DNA of 6,570 bases, taken from NCBI GenBank assembly GCA_021807585.1, contig JAKBCQ010000156.1:1-6570 (forward strand), read 5' to 3'. The notes under the pieces were generated by a model. That model was not told where the DNA came from, ran no database searches, and saw only the letters and a program-made list of their open reading frames with translations. A program made the translations under genes and the position numbers. The DNA is from Planctomycetota bacterium (GTDB lineage: Bacteria > Planctomycetota > Planctomycetia > Isosphaerales > Isosphaeraceae). Shown one piece after another: positions 1-6,550 of the stretch (position 1 is its first letter; each line of letters begins with the position of its first letter).

Positions 1-1744
1 TCGTCGTCAGGATCACGACGAGATCCTGAATCCGCTTGGAAAGCTCGGACATTCGGCATTGACGATCGGCCAATTTCAACTGATGCTTGCGCATCGTTCC
101 GCTGATCTCGAGTCGCGAGCGTTGCAGTTGATCGACCGCGTACTCGGCGTGCGCCCTGAGATCCGCGGGGATATCGGCGGGGACGTTCGGGTGCGATCGA
201 GGGGTAAGGAGTTGGCCGAGATACCACTTGGCGTAGGGGACGAGCGCGTTCCGCAGCTTCCAGGCGTGTGCGGGATTGAGCATATTGGGTTGTTTCAATC
301 CCGCCTCTTTGAGAGTTCGACCGATCGGCTCGAAGTACGTTTTGCCGTGCTCCTTGATGAGCGACTTGAAGAACCCCATGCCGAGCATCTCCCCCTCACC
401 CTCGTAGATGCAAGGAGCGAGATATTCGTGAACGTTATCGCCGAAGAGATGTCCATGAAGGAACGCTCGGCCGCCGTGCGTTTTCATGAACAGTTCGACC
501 GCGGCCTCTTTTTGAGCCTCGCTGCCGAAGATCTTGGCGACGATGCATTCCATCTCGCCGCGATAGCCCTGATCGAGCAGGCCCGAGCACCACGCGACGA
601 GGGCGTCGCAGCCGGCGATCAGCCCCGCGAGCCTGCCGAGCCGCCTGCGGACGAGTTCGCGCGATTCAATCGCGGCGCCGTACGTTTTGCGGAATCGAGC
701 CCACGGCAGCATGTTCGCCAACATCATCCGCATCGTTCCCGCGGCGTTGGCGCAGAGCGCCACGCGTCCCAGGTTGAGCCCGTGATACGCGATCGTCAGG
801 CCGTCGCCCCGCGTCGGCTTGAGCAGGTTCTCGCTCGGAACGCGGAAGTCTTTGAAAACAAGTCCATTATTGAACGAATGCTTGAGCGCGTAGAGGCCGT
901 AACGGACGGTGTGGAAGTGTTCATCCTCGTGATCGGGAAGGTCGACGATCAGCACGGCGGGCTTGTTTTCGATCAGGCAAACGAGGCCGATCGTTCGTCC
1001 CGCGACGGCGTTGGTGATGAACAATTTCTCACCATTTACGATATAATCGTCGCGGTCGAGGACGGCCTCGGTGCGGAGCGCGGTGAGGTCGGACCCGGCG
1101 CACGGCTCGGTGAGCGCGAACGCCGAAAGCCGTTCGCCGCTCGCGAGTTTGGGGAGATAGCGTTCTTTTTGCTCGGGCGTGCCGAACGCGTTGACGGGGT
1201 CGACCGCGCCGATGCACCCGTGAACCGACGCGAGCCCTGCGACGGTGGGGTCGACCGTCGCCATTCTGGTGATGAACGACGCGAAGGCGCGGAACGGAGT
1301 TCCCTGGCCGCCGTAGCGGCGATCGACCAAAAGTCCCCAATATCCCGCGCGTCCCAGATCGGCGAGAACCTGTTCGGAGATCTTCCGTTGTTCATTTAAA
1401 AGCGTACCGGCGGCTTTATGGCGTTTGACGACGTCGAGCGAATCGTTCATCACTCGCGCCGCGGCCTCGGGAACTTCGACGGTCTCGGAGAGGAACAGAT
1501 CGACCGGGAATCCGTGATCCCAAACCGCACGATGCGCCGGGCTTTGCGCCGTTTGATATCGCGGAGCGAAGAGCGCCTCGACCTGATCGTCGGCGCGATC
1601 GATCGCCCCCGTCTTCCGCGCCTCCTCGACGCTTTTGCCGCTGAGTTCGAGCGCCGTTTCGACAAACGTCCTCGCCTCGGTCTCGTGTTCGATCGGTTCG
1701 TCCTTGACAAGTGTCGGTCGATCGGACGTTTCGGTCGTTTTCAT
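1..1744 (-). CDS. Acyl-CoA dehydrogenase, long VLCAD-like form (3' end off the left edge)
   Basis: This is an FAD-dependent acyl-thioester dehydrogenase, whose family oxidises acyl-CoA (or carrier-bound acyl) to the trans-2-enoyl form. Reading the minus strand from the ATG at 1744 gives 581 uninterrupted codons to the left edge, so the C-terminus is missing. Residues about 115-210 form the helical N-terminal domain. Residues 210-222 ([13 protein letters not shown]) fit the family signature that contacts FAD and substrate. The beta domain follows, with [11 protein letters not shown] at 236-246, and then the C-terminal helical domain. E448, in IYEGEGEM (446-453), is the expected catalytic base. 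The first 110 residues and the more than 130 after E448 exceed a usual 380-residue family member and resemble VLCAD/ACAD9 architecture. A GGAGG lies 9 bases before the ATG and fixes the start. The acyltransferase gene ends 190 bases upstream on the same strand, suggesting a shared pathway. The family is certain; the substrate is unknown. Confidence 0.93.
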   Translation of the reverse strand, partial: MKTTETSDRPTLVKDEPIEHETEARTFVETALELSGKSVEEARKTGAIDRADDQVEALFAPRYQTAQSPAHRAVWDHGFPVDLFLSETVEVPEAAARVMNDSLDVVKRHKAAGTLLNEQRKISEQVLADLGRAGYWGLLVDRRYGGQGTPFRAFASFITRMATVDPTVAGLASVHGCIGAVDPVNAFGTPEQKERYLPKLASGERLSAFALTEPCAGSDLTALRTEAVLDRDDYIVNGEKLFITNAVAGRTIGLVCLIENKPAVLIVDLPDHEDEHFHTVRYGLYALKHSFNNGLVFKDFRVPSENLLKPTRGDGLTIAYHGLNLGRVALCANAAGTMRMMLANMLPWARFRKTYGAAIESRELVRRRLGRLAGLIAGCDALVAWCSGLLDQGYRGEMECIVAKIFGSEAQKEAAVELFMKTHGGRAFLHGHLFGDNVHEYLAPCIYEGEGEMLGMGFFKSLIKEHGKTYFEPIGRTLKEAGLKQPNMLNPAHAWKLRNALVPYAKWYLGQLLTPRSHPNVPADIPADLRAHAEYAVDQLQRSRLEISGTMRKHQLKLADRQCRMSELSKRIQDLVVILTT

Positions 1745-1934
1745 CGCGCGTCCCCTCCGGGCGGAATGGGTTTGAATATTCCGGTCCCGATTGTCATGGA
1801 ATCAGGGCCTCGCAAACGTCTCTTCATTCTACGTCGTAACGAATCGTCCGGGCCGAAGCGGTCGGGCGATTCCGGGCTGAAATCGCAAGGTCGCGATCGG
1901 TCGGATCGATCGCGCCCGCGACTTCCCGCTGATT
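1745..1934 (-). promoter_or_regulatory. Spacer between acyltransferase and acyl-CoA dehydrogenase, possible weak promoter
   Basis: This 190-base gap holds no gene. On the minus strand the 11-mer CGACGTAGAAT lies at 1836-1826, ending in TAGAAT, which matches five of six bases of a -10 hexamer. I see no convincing -35 element at 17 bases. The same 11-mer occurs in the leader of the acyltransferase gene at 3733-3723. No U-tract terminator is visible after the acyltransferase stop, so read-through into the dehydrogenase is possible. The stretch next to the acyltransferase stop contains several CGATCG sites. Confidence 0.3.
1754..1758 (-). promoter_or_regulatory. Ribosome binding site of the acyl-CoA dehydrogenase
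   Basis: On the minus strand this reads GGAGG, within GGAGGGGA, and leaves 9 bases before the ATG at 1744. It supports that start; there is no competing in-frame start with a better site nearby. Confidence 0.7.
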
Positions 1935-3302
1935 TTAACAACCGCCGACCTCGGCCTCGCTCGCCTGGTTCGATCGAGTCGGATTCGGATGCGATCGATC
2001 GGTTTCGACCTCACTCGATTCGATCGCGGCGGGAACGAGAATCGACGTTCCCGAAAAGTCGAGCGGCTGTGCGAGCAGCCAATCCTCCAGAATGATGTGC
2101 GAAACGAACGGCGCCCGCAACAGCGCCGTGCGTGAAGAAAGCAGCCTTGAAAGCCACGAATACCGATTCATCGACGAAACGACGCCGTGGCCAAGCATGT
2201 GAATGTATTTGTTCCCAAGAAGTTTATTGATGTTGTTGCTCAAGCGTGAAAACGTGGCGTGGATCAATTTGGGCTCGGGACCGACGTGAACGACGGTTTG
2301 CACTCCGGCGGCGAGCGATTCGTGGATGACGTCCCAGAGGCGCTGGGGGTGATCGGTCCAGCGCGTGAGCGTTTCGCGCGGGTCGACGCCGTCGTAGGCG
2401 ATCTTACCCGTGACGCATGAAAGAATCGGCGGACTGGGATGTTCGGTTCCCGAGGGGGTTTGGAACAATTTGACCGCGGTCCGGTTGGGAATGCTTTTGC
2501 GCCAAACAAGCGGAGTGTGGAGCGGCGGCCAGTGGTGCGGGTTGCGACGGAGGTTTACCTTCATCGGCAGCGCGTCGCGCATGATCGCCTCGAACCGCGC
2601 GAGCGTATCGCCTTGACCCAACAAAAGCGCGGTGTTGGGCGATAAATACGCCGAGGGGCCGATTAAACCTTCTCCTTGCGCGCTCACTTGAACACACAGG
2701 CGTTCAACTTCTTCAAGCGGGAGCGCGGGACCTCGGGTGAACAGCACTCCCATGTGCGTATCGTCGGCGAGCTCGGCGCAATCCGCGGCGAATTCGAGCG
2801 GAACGGCGAGCAGTCGATCCATCGTGAACACGCCGCTCATAATCAGCGACGACATCTCGCCGATCGAGTAGCCGAACGTCAGTTTGGCGTCGCGAACCGG
2901 GACTTCAAAACAACGCTCGAGCACGCGAATCTGCGCCTGTTCCATCGCGACGATCAGCGCCACGTCGTCGGCGAAATGCGTGATTGCTGTAGGAGCACTT
3001 TCTTTTACATAATCAATTAAATTAATATTTCGATGGAGCGAATCGGCGGCGATCGAGCTCGCCTCGGCGAGCGTTTCGGCGATCAGAGCGCCGTAGACGG
3101 GATGTTCGAGAAGTTCGCGGCTTCGTCCCTGGTTCGTGACGTCGTAACCGCGGAACGCGATCGCCGCGGTCGAGATTGTTTCGCGAAGTCGTTCGGGCGA
3201 GGGGTAATCATGTTCCAGATCGTGAGAATGATGATGGTTGTGATCGCGACGTGCGCCGTTCGATTCGCTCGCGGGATTCGCCCCCTCGGGAACGACGCTC
3301 AT
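1935..3302 (-). CDS. Acyltransferase of the FabD / PKS-AT fold with a divergent active site
   Basis: The protein resembles ACP S-malonyltransferases, which move acyl groups from CoA to a carrier protein. From the ATG at 3302 it has 455 residues. The nucleophile elbow is GYSIGE (144-149), with S146 as catalytic serine. H262 in LHTPLV is the expected catalytic histidine, matching the FHSPLM-type motif. ILSCVTGK (293-300) and VHVGPEPKL (338-346) match later conserved blocks. The N-terminal FPGQGSQ is replaced by FRGYDVT (50-56), and I see no arginine where FabD binds the malonyl carboxylate, so the substrate may not be malonyl. Residues 20-31 are histidine-rich, and about 100 residues after the GP motif include a hydrophilic tail of about 30. 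The frame stays open upstream to a GTG at 3518, but that part is arginine-rich, uses rare AGA and AGG codons, and lacks a ribosome site, so I prefer 3302. The fold is well supported; substrate and start are less certain. Confidence 0.82.
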   Translation of the reverse strand: MSVVPEGANPASESNGARRDHNHHHSHDLEHDYPSPERLRETISTAAIAFRGYDVTNQGRSRELLEHPVYGALIAETLAEASSIAADSLHRNINLIDYVKESAPTAITHFADDVALIVAMEQAQIRVLERCFEVPVRDAKLTFGYSIGEMSSLIMSGVFTMDRLLAVPLEFAADCAELADDTHMGVLFTRGPALPLEEVERLCVQVSAQGEGLIGPSAYLSPNTALLLGQGDTLARFEAIMRDALPMKVNLRRNPHHWPPLHTPLVWRKSIPNRTAVKLFQTPSGTEHPSPPILSCVTGKIAYDGVDPRETLTRWTDHPQRLWDVIHESLAAGVQTVVHVGPEPKLIHATFSRLSNNINKLLGNKYIHMLGHGVVSSMNRYSWLSRLLSSRTALLRAPFVSHIILEDWLLAQPLDFSGTSILVPAAIESSEVETDRSHPNPTRSNQASEAEVGGC

Positions 3303-3729
3303 GGCGCGCGGTCCGAAGAGCCTGCGTCTTGGTTCGGTCGATCGGTTCGGCATTCGGTTGCGCCACCATCCTCCGTTCGCTTTCATAGCGACACCCGCTT
3401 TCTTGAGGGAACGATCGGCCGCGACGACTCCTCGTCGATCGGTCCGAAATCGACCTTGATTCGGAACCCGGCGCCCGTCCCCTCCCGTCCGACGGGCTTC
3501 TTGATCAGAATGGTTCACGCGTCGGCGTCACAATTCGCCGGGAGGCGCGAGGATCCCCCTCGCGCGTTGGTTCGCGGTCGCCGGCCACCCGGAAGTCGTC
3601 CCATGATGCACGGCCGAATCGGCGATCGAAAGGTTCCCGGCGAATCGTGACGCACGACGCCACCTTGTTACGACGAGGTCGATCGGACCTGAACACCCTG
3701 CTTCAGCGTCCTCGACCCGTTGATTCTAC

Positions 3730-3757
3730 GTCGCGAAGCCTCGCTTGTGTTCGCGAC
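3730..3757. repeat. Inverted repeat, 8-bp perfect stem
   Basis: GTCGCGAA at 3730-3737 is the exact reverse complement of TTCGCGAC at 3750-3757, with a 12-base loop. There is no T-run on either side, so it is not a standard intrinsic terminator. It lies just inside the predicted start of the acyltransferase leader and could be a 5' stabilising hairpin or an operator. Confidence 0.45.
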
Positions 3758-3767
3758 CTCCCAAGAA

Positions 3768-3773
3768 ATTATA
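3768..3773 (-). promoter_or_regulatory. Candidate -10 box (TATAAT) for the acyltransferase transcript
   Basis: The minus strand reads GCGTATAATTTC, an exact -10 consensus in a GC-rich setting. The 15 to 18 bases upstream contain no good -35 hexamer (the best is TTTCGG or similar), so this is only half a promoter by sequence. A start near 3761 would place the hairpin at 3757-3730 almost at the 5' end of the RNA. Confidence 0.35.
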
Positions 3774-3831
3774 CGCCGTGAAGCCTTTCCGAAACGTCGC
3801 GACCGACCGTGCGTGTTCGCTTTTTTCATCA

Positions 3832-3850
3832 TACGATCGTTACGATCGTA
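3832..3850. repeat. Near-palindrome made of two ACGATCGT units at the glycosyltransferase stop
   Basis: TACGATCGTTACGATCGTA contains the 8-bp palindrome ACGATCGT twice, and the whole 19-mer is symmetrical apart from the central base. It overlaps the stop codon at 3840-3842. A run of six T lies at 3821-3826 on the plus strand, but ahead of the stem for that direction and as A on the transcribed minus-strand RNA, so it does not make a canonical terminator for the glycosyltransferase. Confidence 0.4.
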
Positions 3851-5693
3851 CGCCCTTGTGATTCGCACGTGTCTCTCTGAGAGATTTCTTGAATTCTTGA
3901 CGGCGATCTTTCCGGACCCATAATCCGAGACCTTCGGGAGTCGTTTCAACGGGCGAGTAGCCGCGGTCGAGCCGATCGCGGAGCTCGGGGAAAGGGGGAT
4001 AGGCGACGAAGACGAGCAAGGGGGGGTGAGCGTCGAGATCGACGACGATCCGCCGTAATCGGTCGTCGACGAGCCGACGCGCCGCGGGCCGAAGCCGATT
4101 GAGCGAATCTCGGTTCGATCCCGATTTGATCAACGCGTTGGCGAAACAATCGCGCGCCGGGCTGGTGAAATCGCCGTAAAAGAGCAGGGGGCTTTGCCAG
4201 CCCCAAACGTATAGTGTGGATTCGTTGAGCGGTTTCGCAGCGGCGGCGAGATCGATCGCCAGCCCGCGAAGCTCGACCCATTGTCTTCCTCCTTTATGCT
4301 TGATTGTTAGATTTTCCGGGTTGTTCATAAGATATTCATCGTGTTGGATATGACACGCTTGAAGGATCGCGACGGTCACGACCGCGGCCGAAGCGCCTTG
4401 AGCCGCGACCGCGATATATCGGCGTTTCCCGATCGCGGAGAAGAGGGCGCCGAACGAATCGGCGGCGAGCGCCGCGACCGCGATCGTCGTTCCCGGAACG
4501 AGAGCCAGATAATAGTGCTGCCAATAAAGTCCAGGAGCAATCACTTGAACAAAACTTGCAACCGTAAATAATGCGACGACCCGGCGCGCGAATGCGCGAC
4601 GCCGATCGGCTTCGATCGCGGCGGGATCTTCGCGGTTCGAGCCGTCGAGCGGCGTCGCATTTTTCGGTTTGAACGCGAGCCGAGCGATCGCGAAGGGGGC
4701 GATCAGCCAAAGCGGCCAAAGCCCTTTTCCCCACCAGACGACGTAATTCGTTTTGCCGAAAGGGGGAGCGAGCGAACCGTCGGGCGCGGCGTTGCCCGTC
4801 AGCCAGCGAATCCAAACCGACGGTTGTCCGGGATCAATCGGAGCGTCGGTCGCGAGCGCCGAGCCGTAGCGAAAGATATCGTCGTACGCCGGGCGCGCCG
4901 CTCCTTGCGCCGCCAAAATGAGAACCGCGATCGCGATCGGCAAGGCGAAGCCCGCCGCGAGCCGCGATTGAACGGACAGTTGATGTTTGATATAGCTTAT
5001 GTTATGATTTGTCTGTTTTAGAATCAATAGTGATAGGAAATAGACGATTCCGTGGATTGCGCCGACCTGACGGACGAGCGTTGATAGCGCGACCGCGGCG
5101 CCGCATGCGTAGAGAAGGCGTGGTTTCTCGTAGTGGAGATACGCGAGAAAAGCCGCGAGCGAAGCGACGGCGAATAGGTTCGACGCGTGTTCGAGATTCG
5201 CCGTATCGCCGAAGATCACGGGATCGGTGCTCATCAGAGCGTAGAGGAAAGCCGCGACGATCGCGGCGATCGAGCCCGCGATTCGCCTGGCGATGAACCC
5301 GACGAGCACGATCGTCATGAGCACGAGCGGGATCGGCAAGGCGCGGATCGCCGATTCGTTATAGCCGCCGATTGCGACCGCGGCCTCGTAGATCCAATAA
5401 CCGAGGGGGGGCTTATTCTCGGATAAATCGCGATAGAGAACGGCGCCGTGAGCCATTCTTTTTCCCATATAAGCATACAAGGCTTCATCGCAATCGAGCG
5501 GTTCGATCGATCGATCGATCGTCGGGGGGCGGTCCGCGGCTGGTCGTTCGTGAATCGCGGGAGCGAACGCGTGCGAGCGCAACCAGACGTCGAAAAGCAA
5601 AATCGAACCCGCGGCGACGATCAAAAGCGCCGCAGCGATCGGCCTGCTTCGATTCGAGCCCGTGTTCATTAAGGAATGTGGACTTTCATTCAT
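3840..5693 (-). CDS. Polytopic membrane glycosyltransferase, GT39/ArnT/PMT-like (GT-C fold)
   Basis: This 617-residue integral membrane protein resembles enzymes that move a sugar from a polyprenyl-phosphate donor to a lipid or protein acceptor on the outer face of the membrane. A first membrane helix (about 19-37) is followed by a loop with DCDEALYAYMGKRM (67-80); the acidic residues D67, D69 and E70 match the catalytic or metal-binding Asp/Glu after helix 1 in this family. SENKPPLGYW (91-100) follows, as in ArnT-like proteins. About ten further hydrophobic segments run from 118 to 445 (for example 118-137, 139-158, 212-226, 245-263, 325-341, 369-387, 393-411, 424-445). The C-terminal 170 residues are soluble, with YVWGWQSPLLFYGDF (495-509). 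No clear ribosome site separates M1 from M9 (5669), so the start could be either. The gene is divergent from the thioredoxin gene. Donor and acceptor cannot be told from sequence. Confidence 0.85.
   Translation of the reverse strand: MNESPHSLMNTGSNRSRPIAAALLIVAAGSILLFDVWLRSHAFAPAIHERPAADRPPTIDRSIEPLDCDEALYAYMGKRMAHGAVLYRDLSENKPPLGYWIYEAAVAIGGYNESAIRALPIPLVLMTIVLVGFIARRIAGSIAAIVAAFLYALMSTDPVIFGDTANLEHASNLFAVASLAAFLAYLHYEKPRLLYACGAAVALSTLVRQVGAIHGIVYFLSLLILKQTNHNISYIKHQLSVQSRLAAGFALPIAIAVLILAAQGAARPAYDDIFRYGSALATDAPIDPGQPSVWIRWLTGNAAPDGSLAPPFGKTNYVVWWGKGLWPLWLIAPFAIARLAFKPKNATPLDGSNREDPAAIEADRRRAFARRVVALFTVASFVQVIAPGLYWQHYYLALVPGTTIAVAALAADSFGALFSAIGKRRYIAVAAQGASAAVVTVAILQACHIQHDEYLMNNPENLTIKHKGGRQWVELRGLAIDLAAAAKPLNESTLYVWGWQSPLLFYGDFTSPARDCFANALIKSGSNRDSLNRLRPAARRLVDDRLRRIVVDLDAHPPLLVFVAYPPFPELRDRLDRGYSPVETTPEGLGLWVRKDRRQEFKKSLRETRANHKGVRS
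5503..5521. repeat. TCGA tetranucleotide repeat, 4.75 units, inside the glycosyltransferase gene
   Basis: TCGA is repeated from 5503 to 5521 without interruption. It encodes residues of the TIDRSIE segment (59-64 region), just before the DCDE catalytic motif. The unit is not a multiple of three, so gain or loss of one unit would shift the frame. The stretch is also self-complementary. Confidence 0.75.
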
Positions 5694-5788
5694 GAAAATT
5701 CATTACTGTTCGACTGTCGTTTTGATGTAAGGGGTGGACTTTTGATGGAATCGACGATCGGGCGTCGCCGCGCGGCGGACCGCGCGTG

Positions 5789-5817
5789 TTGTCACGGTCG
5801 CCAGGATATCACATAAT
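5789..5817 (+). promoter_or_regulatory. Sigma-70-type promoter of the thioredoxin gene
   Basis: TTGTCA (5789-5794) and CATAAT (5812-5817) each match five of six consensus bases and are separated by exactly 17 bases. Transcription should begin near 5824, giving a leader of about 50 bases before the ATG at 5876. Its position inside the upstream open frame argues against the GTG at 5786 as the start. Confidence 0.6.
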
Positions 5818-5864
5818 AACGAGGCGTTTCAAATCGGAGCGAACAGGGGTCGACACCGGGATTC

Positions 5865-5868
5865 GGAG
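5865..5868 (+). promoter_or_regulatory. Ribosome binding site of the thioredoxin gene
   Basis: GGAG lies 7 bases before the ATG at 5876, a normal spacing. It decides the start in favour of 5876 over the in-frame GTG at 5786. Confidence 0.65.
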
Positions 5869-5875
5869 TTTACGC

Positions 5876-6484
5876 ATGGCGGTTCCAGGAGCGGCGGAGA
5901 AGATCGGTTGGGGCTTGGCGATCGCGTGTGTCGCGGGCGTGATCGGTTACATGGCGTTTCTCATGCCCGATCCGGGGATCGAGCTTCAACCTCCCAAGCT
6001 CAAGCGCGAGACGGGTCCGCTTACGACCGACTTGAACTGGAAGGTGAGCGATCTTGAAAAGAAACCGTTCAATCTCCAGCAGTATCGCGGCAAGCCGCTG
6101 TTTCTCAACCTTTGGGCGACGTGGTGCGCTCCGTGCATCGCCGAGCTTCCCTCGATCGATCACCTGGCGTCGAATCCGAGGCTCAAGGGTAAAGTGGGGT
6201 TCGCGTGTGTCGCAATCGACGACCGTGAGACGCTCGACATGGTTCGCGATTTTGTTCAACAGCGAAAGCTCGACGTCCCCGTCTATTACACGACGAAAGA
6301 AGATATCCCGGGCATCTTTCCGCTCGCCAATCTCCCCACGACGTTCATCATCGGCGCCGACGGCCGCGTCCTCCATCACGAAGAAGGGAGCGCGCTTTGG
6401 GATTCTCCCGAGGTCGTCGACATGCTCGAAAAGTACGCCACGCAAAAACCGAAAGCCGAACCGCAACCGGGTTCAATTGAATAA
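5876..6484 (+). CDS. Membrane-anchored TlpA/ResA-type thiol-disulfide oxidoreductase
   Basis: The 202-residue product is a thioredoxin-fold protein that should reduce or exchange disulfides on the outer side of the cytoplasmic membrane, as TlpA and ResA do for cytochrome c and copper-centre maturation. Residues 11-29 form one uncleaved membrane anchor with no cleavage site apparent. The catalytic motif is WCAPC (83-87), preceded by LFLNLWAT, and the cis-proline is P154 in NLPTTF. FIIGADGRV (157-165) is the usual strand after it. The C-terminal tail is rich in Lys, Pro and Gln. The ATG at 5876 is chosen because it has a ribosome site and starts just before the anchor; the longer frame from GTG at 5786 would run through the promoter. 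The gene is divergent from the glycosyltransferase, and no partner is visible to the right before the edge. The family is secure; the redox partner is unknown. Confidence 0.93.
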   Translation: MAVPGAAEKIGWGLAIACVAGVIGYMAFLMPDPGIELQPPKLKRETGPLTTDLNWKVSDLEKKPFNLQQYRGKPLFLNLWATWCAPCIAELPSIDHLASNPRLKGKVGFACVAIDDRETLDMVRDFVQQRKLDVPVYYTTKEDIPGIFPLANLPTTFIIGADGRVLHHEEGSALWDSPEVVDMLEKYATQKPKAEPQPGSIE

Positions 6485-6550
6485 TTGTTTACAAAAGAAT
6501 ATCTTGTGATTCACGGATAATGATATGTGGTCTCGGCGGTTCCGTGTGCC

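Larger units (their letters stand above)
3303..3839. other. Long leader/intergenic region upstream of the acyltransferase
   Basis: About 540 bases separate the acyltransferase start from the glycosyltransferase stop. The first part (3303-3518) is open in the acyltransferase frame but looks non-coding. The remainder shows no credible gene on either strand; short frames here are arginine-rich and have no ribosome site. It holds a minus-strand TATAAT (3768-3773), a hairpin (3730-3757) and the 11-mer shared with the dehydrogenase upstream region (3723-3733). If transcription starts near 3761, the 5' untranslated leader is about 460 bases, long enough for regulatory RNA structure. I recognise no known riboswitch. 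Confidence 0.5.
5694..5875. other. Divergent intergenic region between glycosyltransferase and thioredoxin genes
   Basis: The 182 bases hold a clear rightward promoter (5789-5817) and a perfect 12-bp palindrome, CGCCGCGCGGCG, at 5766-5777 just upstream of its -35 box. That palindrome could be an operator or simply GC-rich sequence. I could not find a convincing leftward promoter for the glycosyltransferase; the best AT-rich stretch is at about 5694-5735. Confidence 0.5.

Noticed and set aside
59..2095. Long plus-strand open frames (446 and 225 codons) as genes
   Set aside because: They lie antisense to a clear acyl-CoA dehydrogenase and the end of the acyltransferase, have no recognisable domain, are rich in Arg and Glu as expected for the reverse frame of GC-rich genes, and lack ribosome sites.
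3303..3518. N-terminal extension of the acyltransferase from the GTG at 3518
   Set aside because: The extra 72 residues are Arg-rich with rare AGA/AGG codons, contain no known domain and have no ribosome site at the GTG. The ATG at 3302 gives a length closer to the family.
3662..3674. ACCTTGTTACGAC, identical to a 13-base core of the conserved 16S rRNA 3' region (minus strand GTCGTAACAAGGT)
   Set aside because: The flanking bases do not continue as 16S rRNA on either side, so there is no rRNA gene or fragment; a chance match is the simplest explanation, although it could cause mispriming with a common 16S reverse primer.
3821..3850. Intrinsic terminator at the T-run and palindrome near the glycosyltransferase stop
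   Set aside because: On the plus strand the T-run comes before the stem, and on the minus strand the tract after the stem is A rather than T, so neither orientation fits a Rho-independent terminator.
3668..3949. Small minus-strand frame of 93 codons overlapping the glycosyltransferase end
   Set aside because: It overlaps the glycosyltransferase 3' end in another frame, has basic low-information composition and shows no ribosome site or domain.
5786..5875. Thioredoxin start at the GTG at 5786
   Set aside because: The -10 box and expected transcription start lie inside this stretch, and the ATG at 5876 has a well-spaced GGAG and begins just before the membrane anchor.
6485..6520. Terminator after the thioredoxin gene
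   Set aside because: The only inverted repeat (ACAA...TTGT) is 4 bp, AT-rich and not followed by a T-run.
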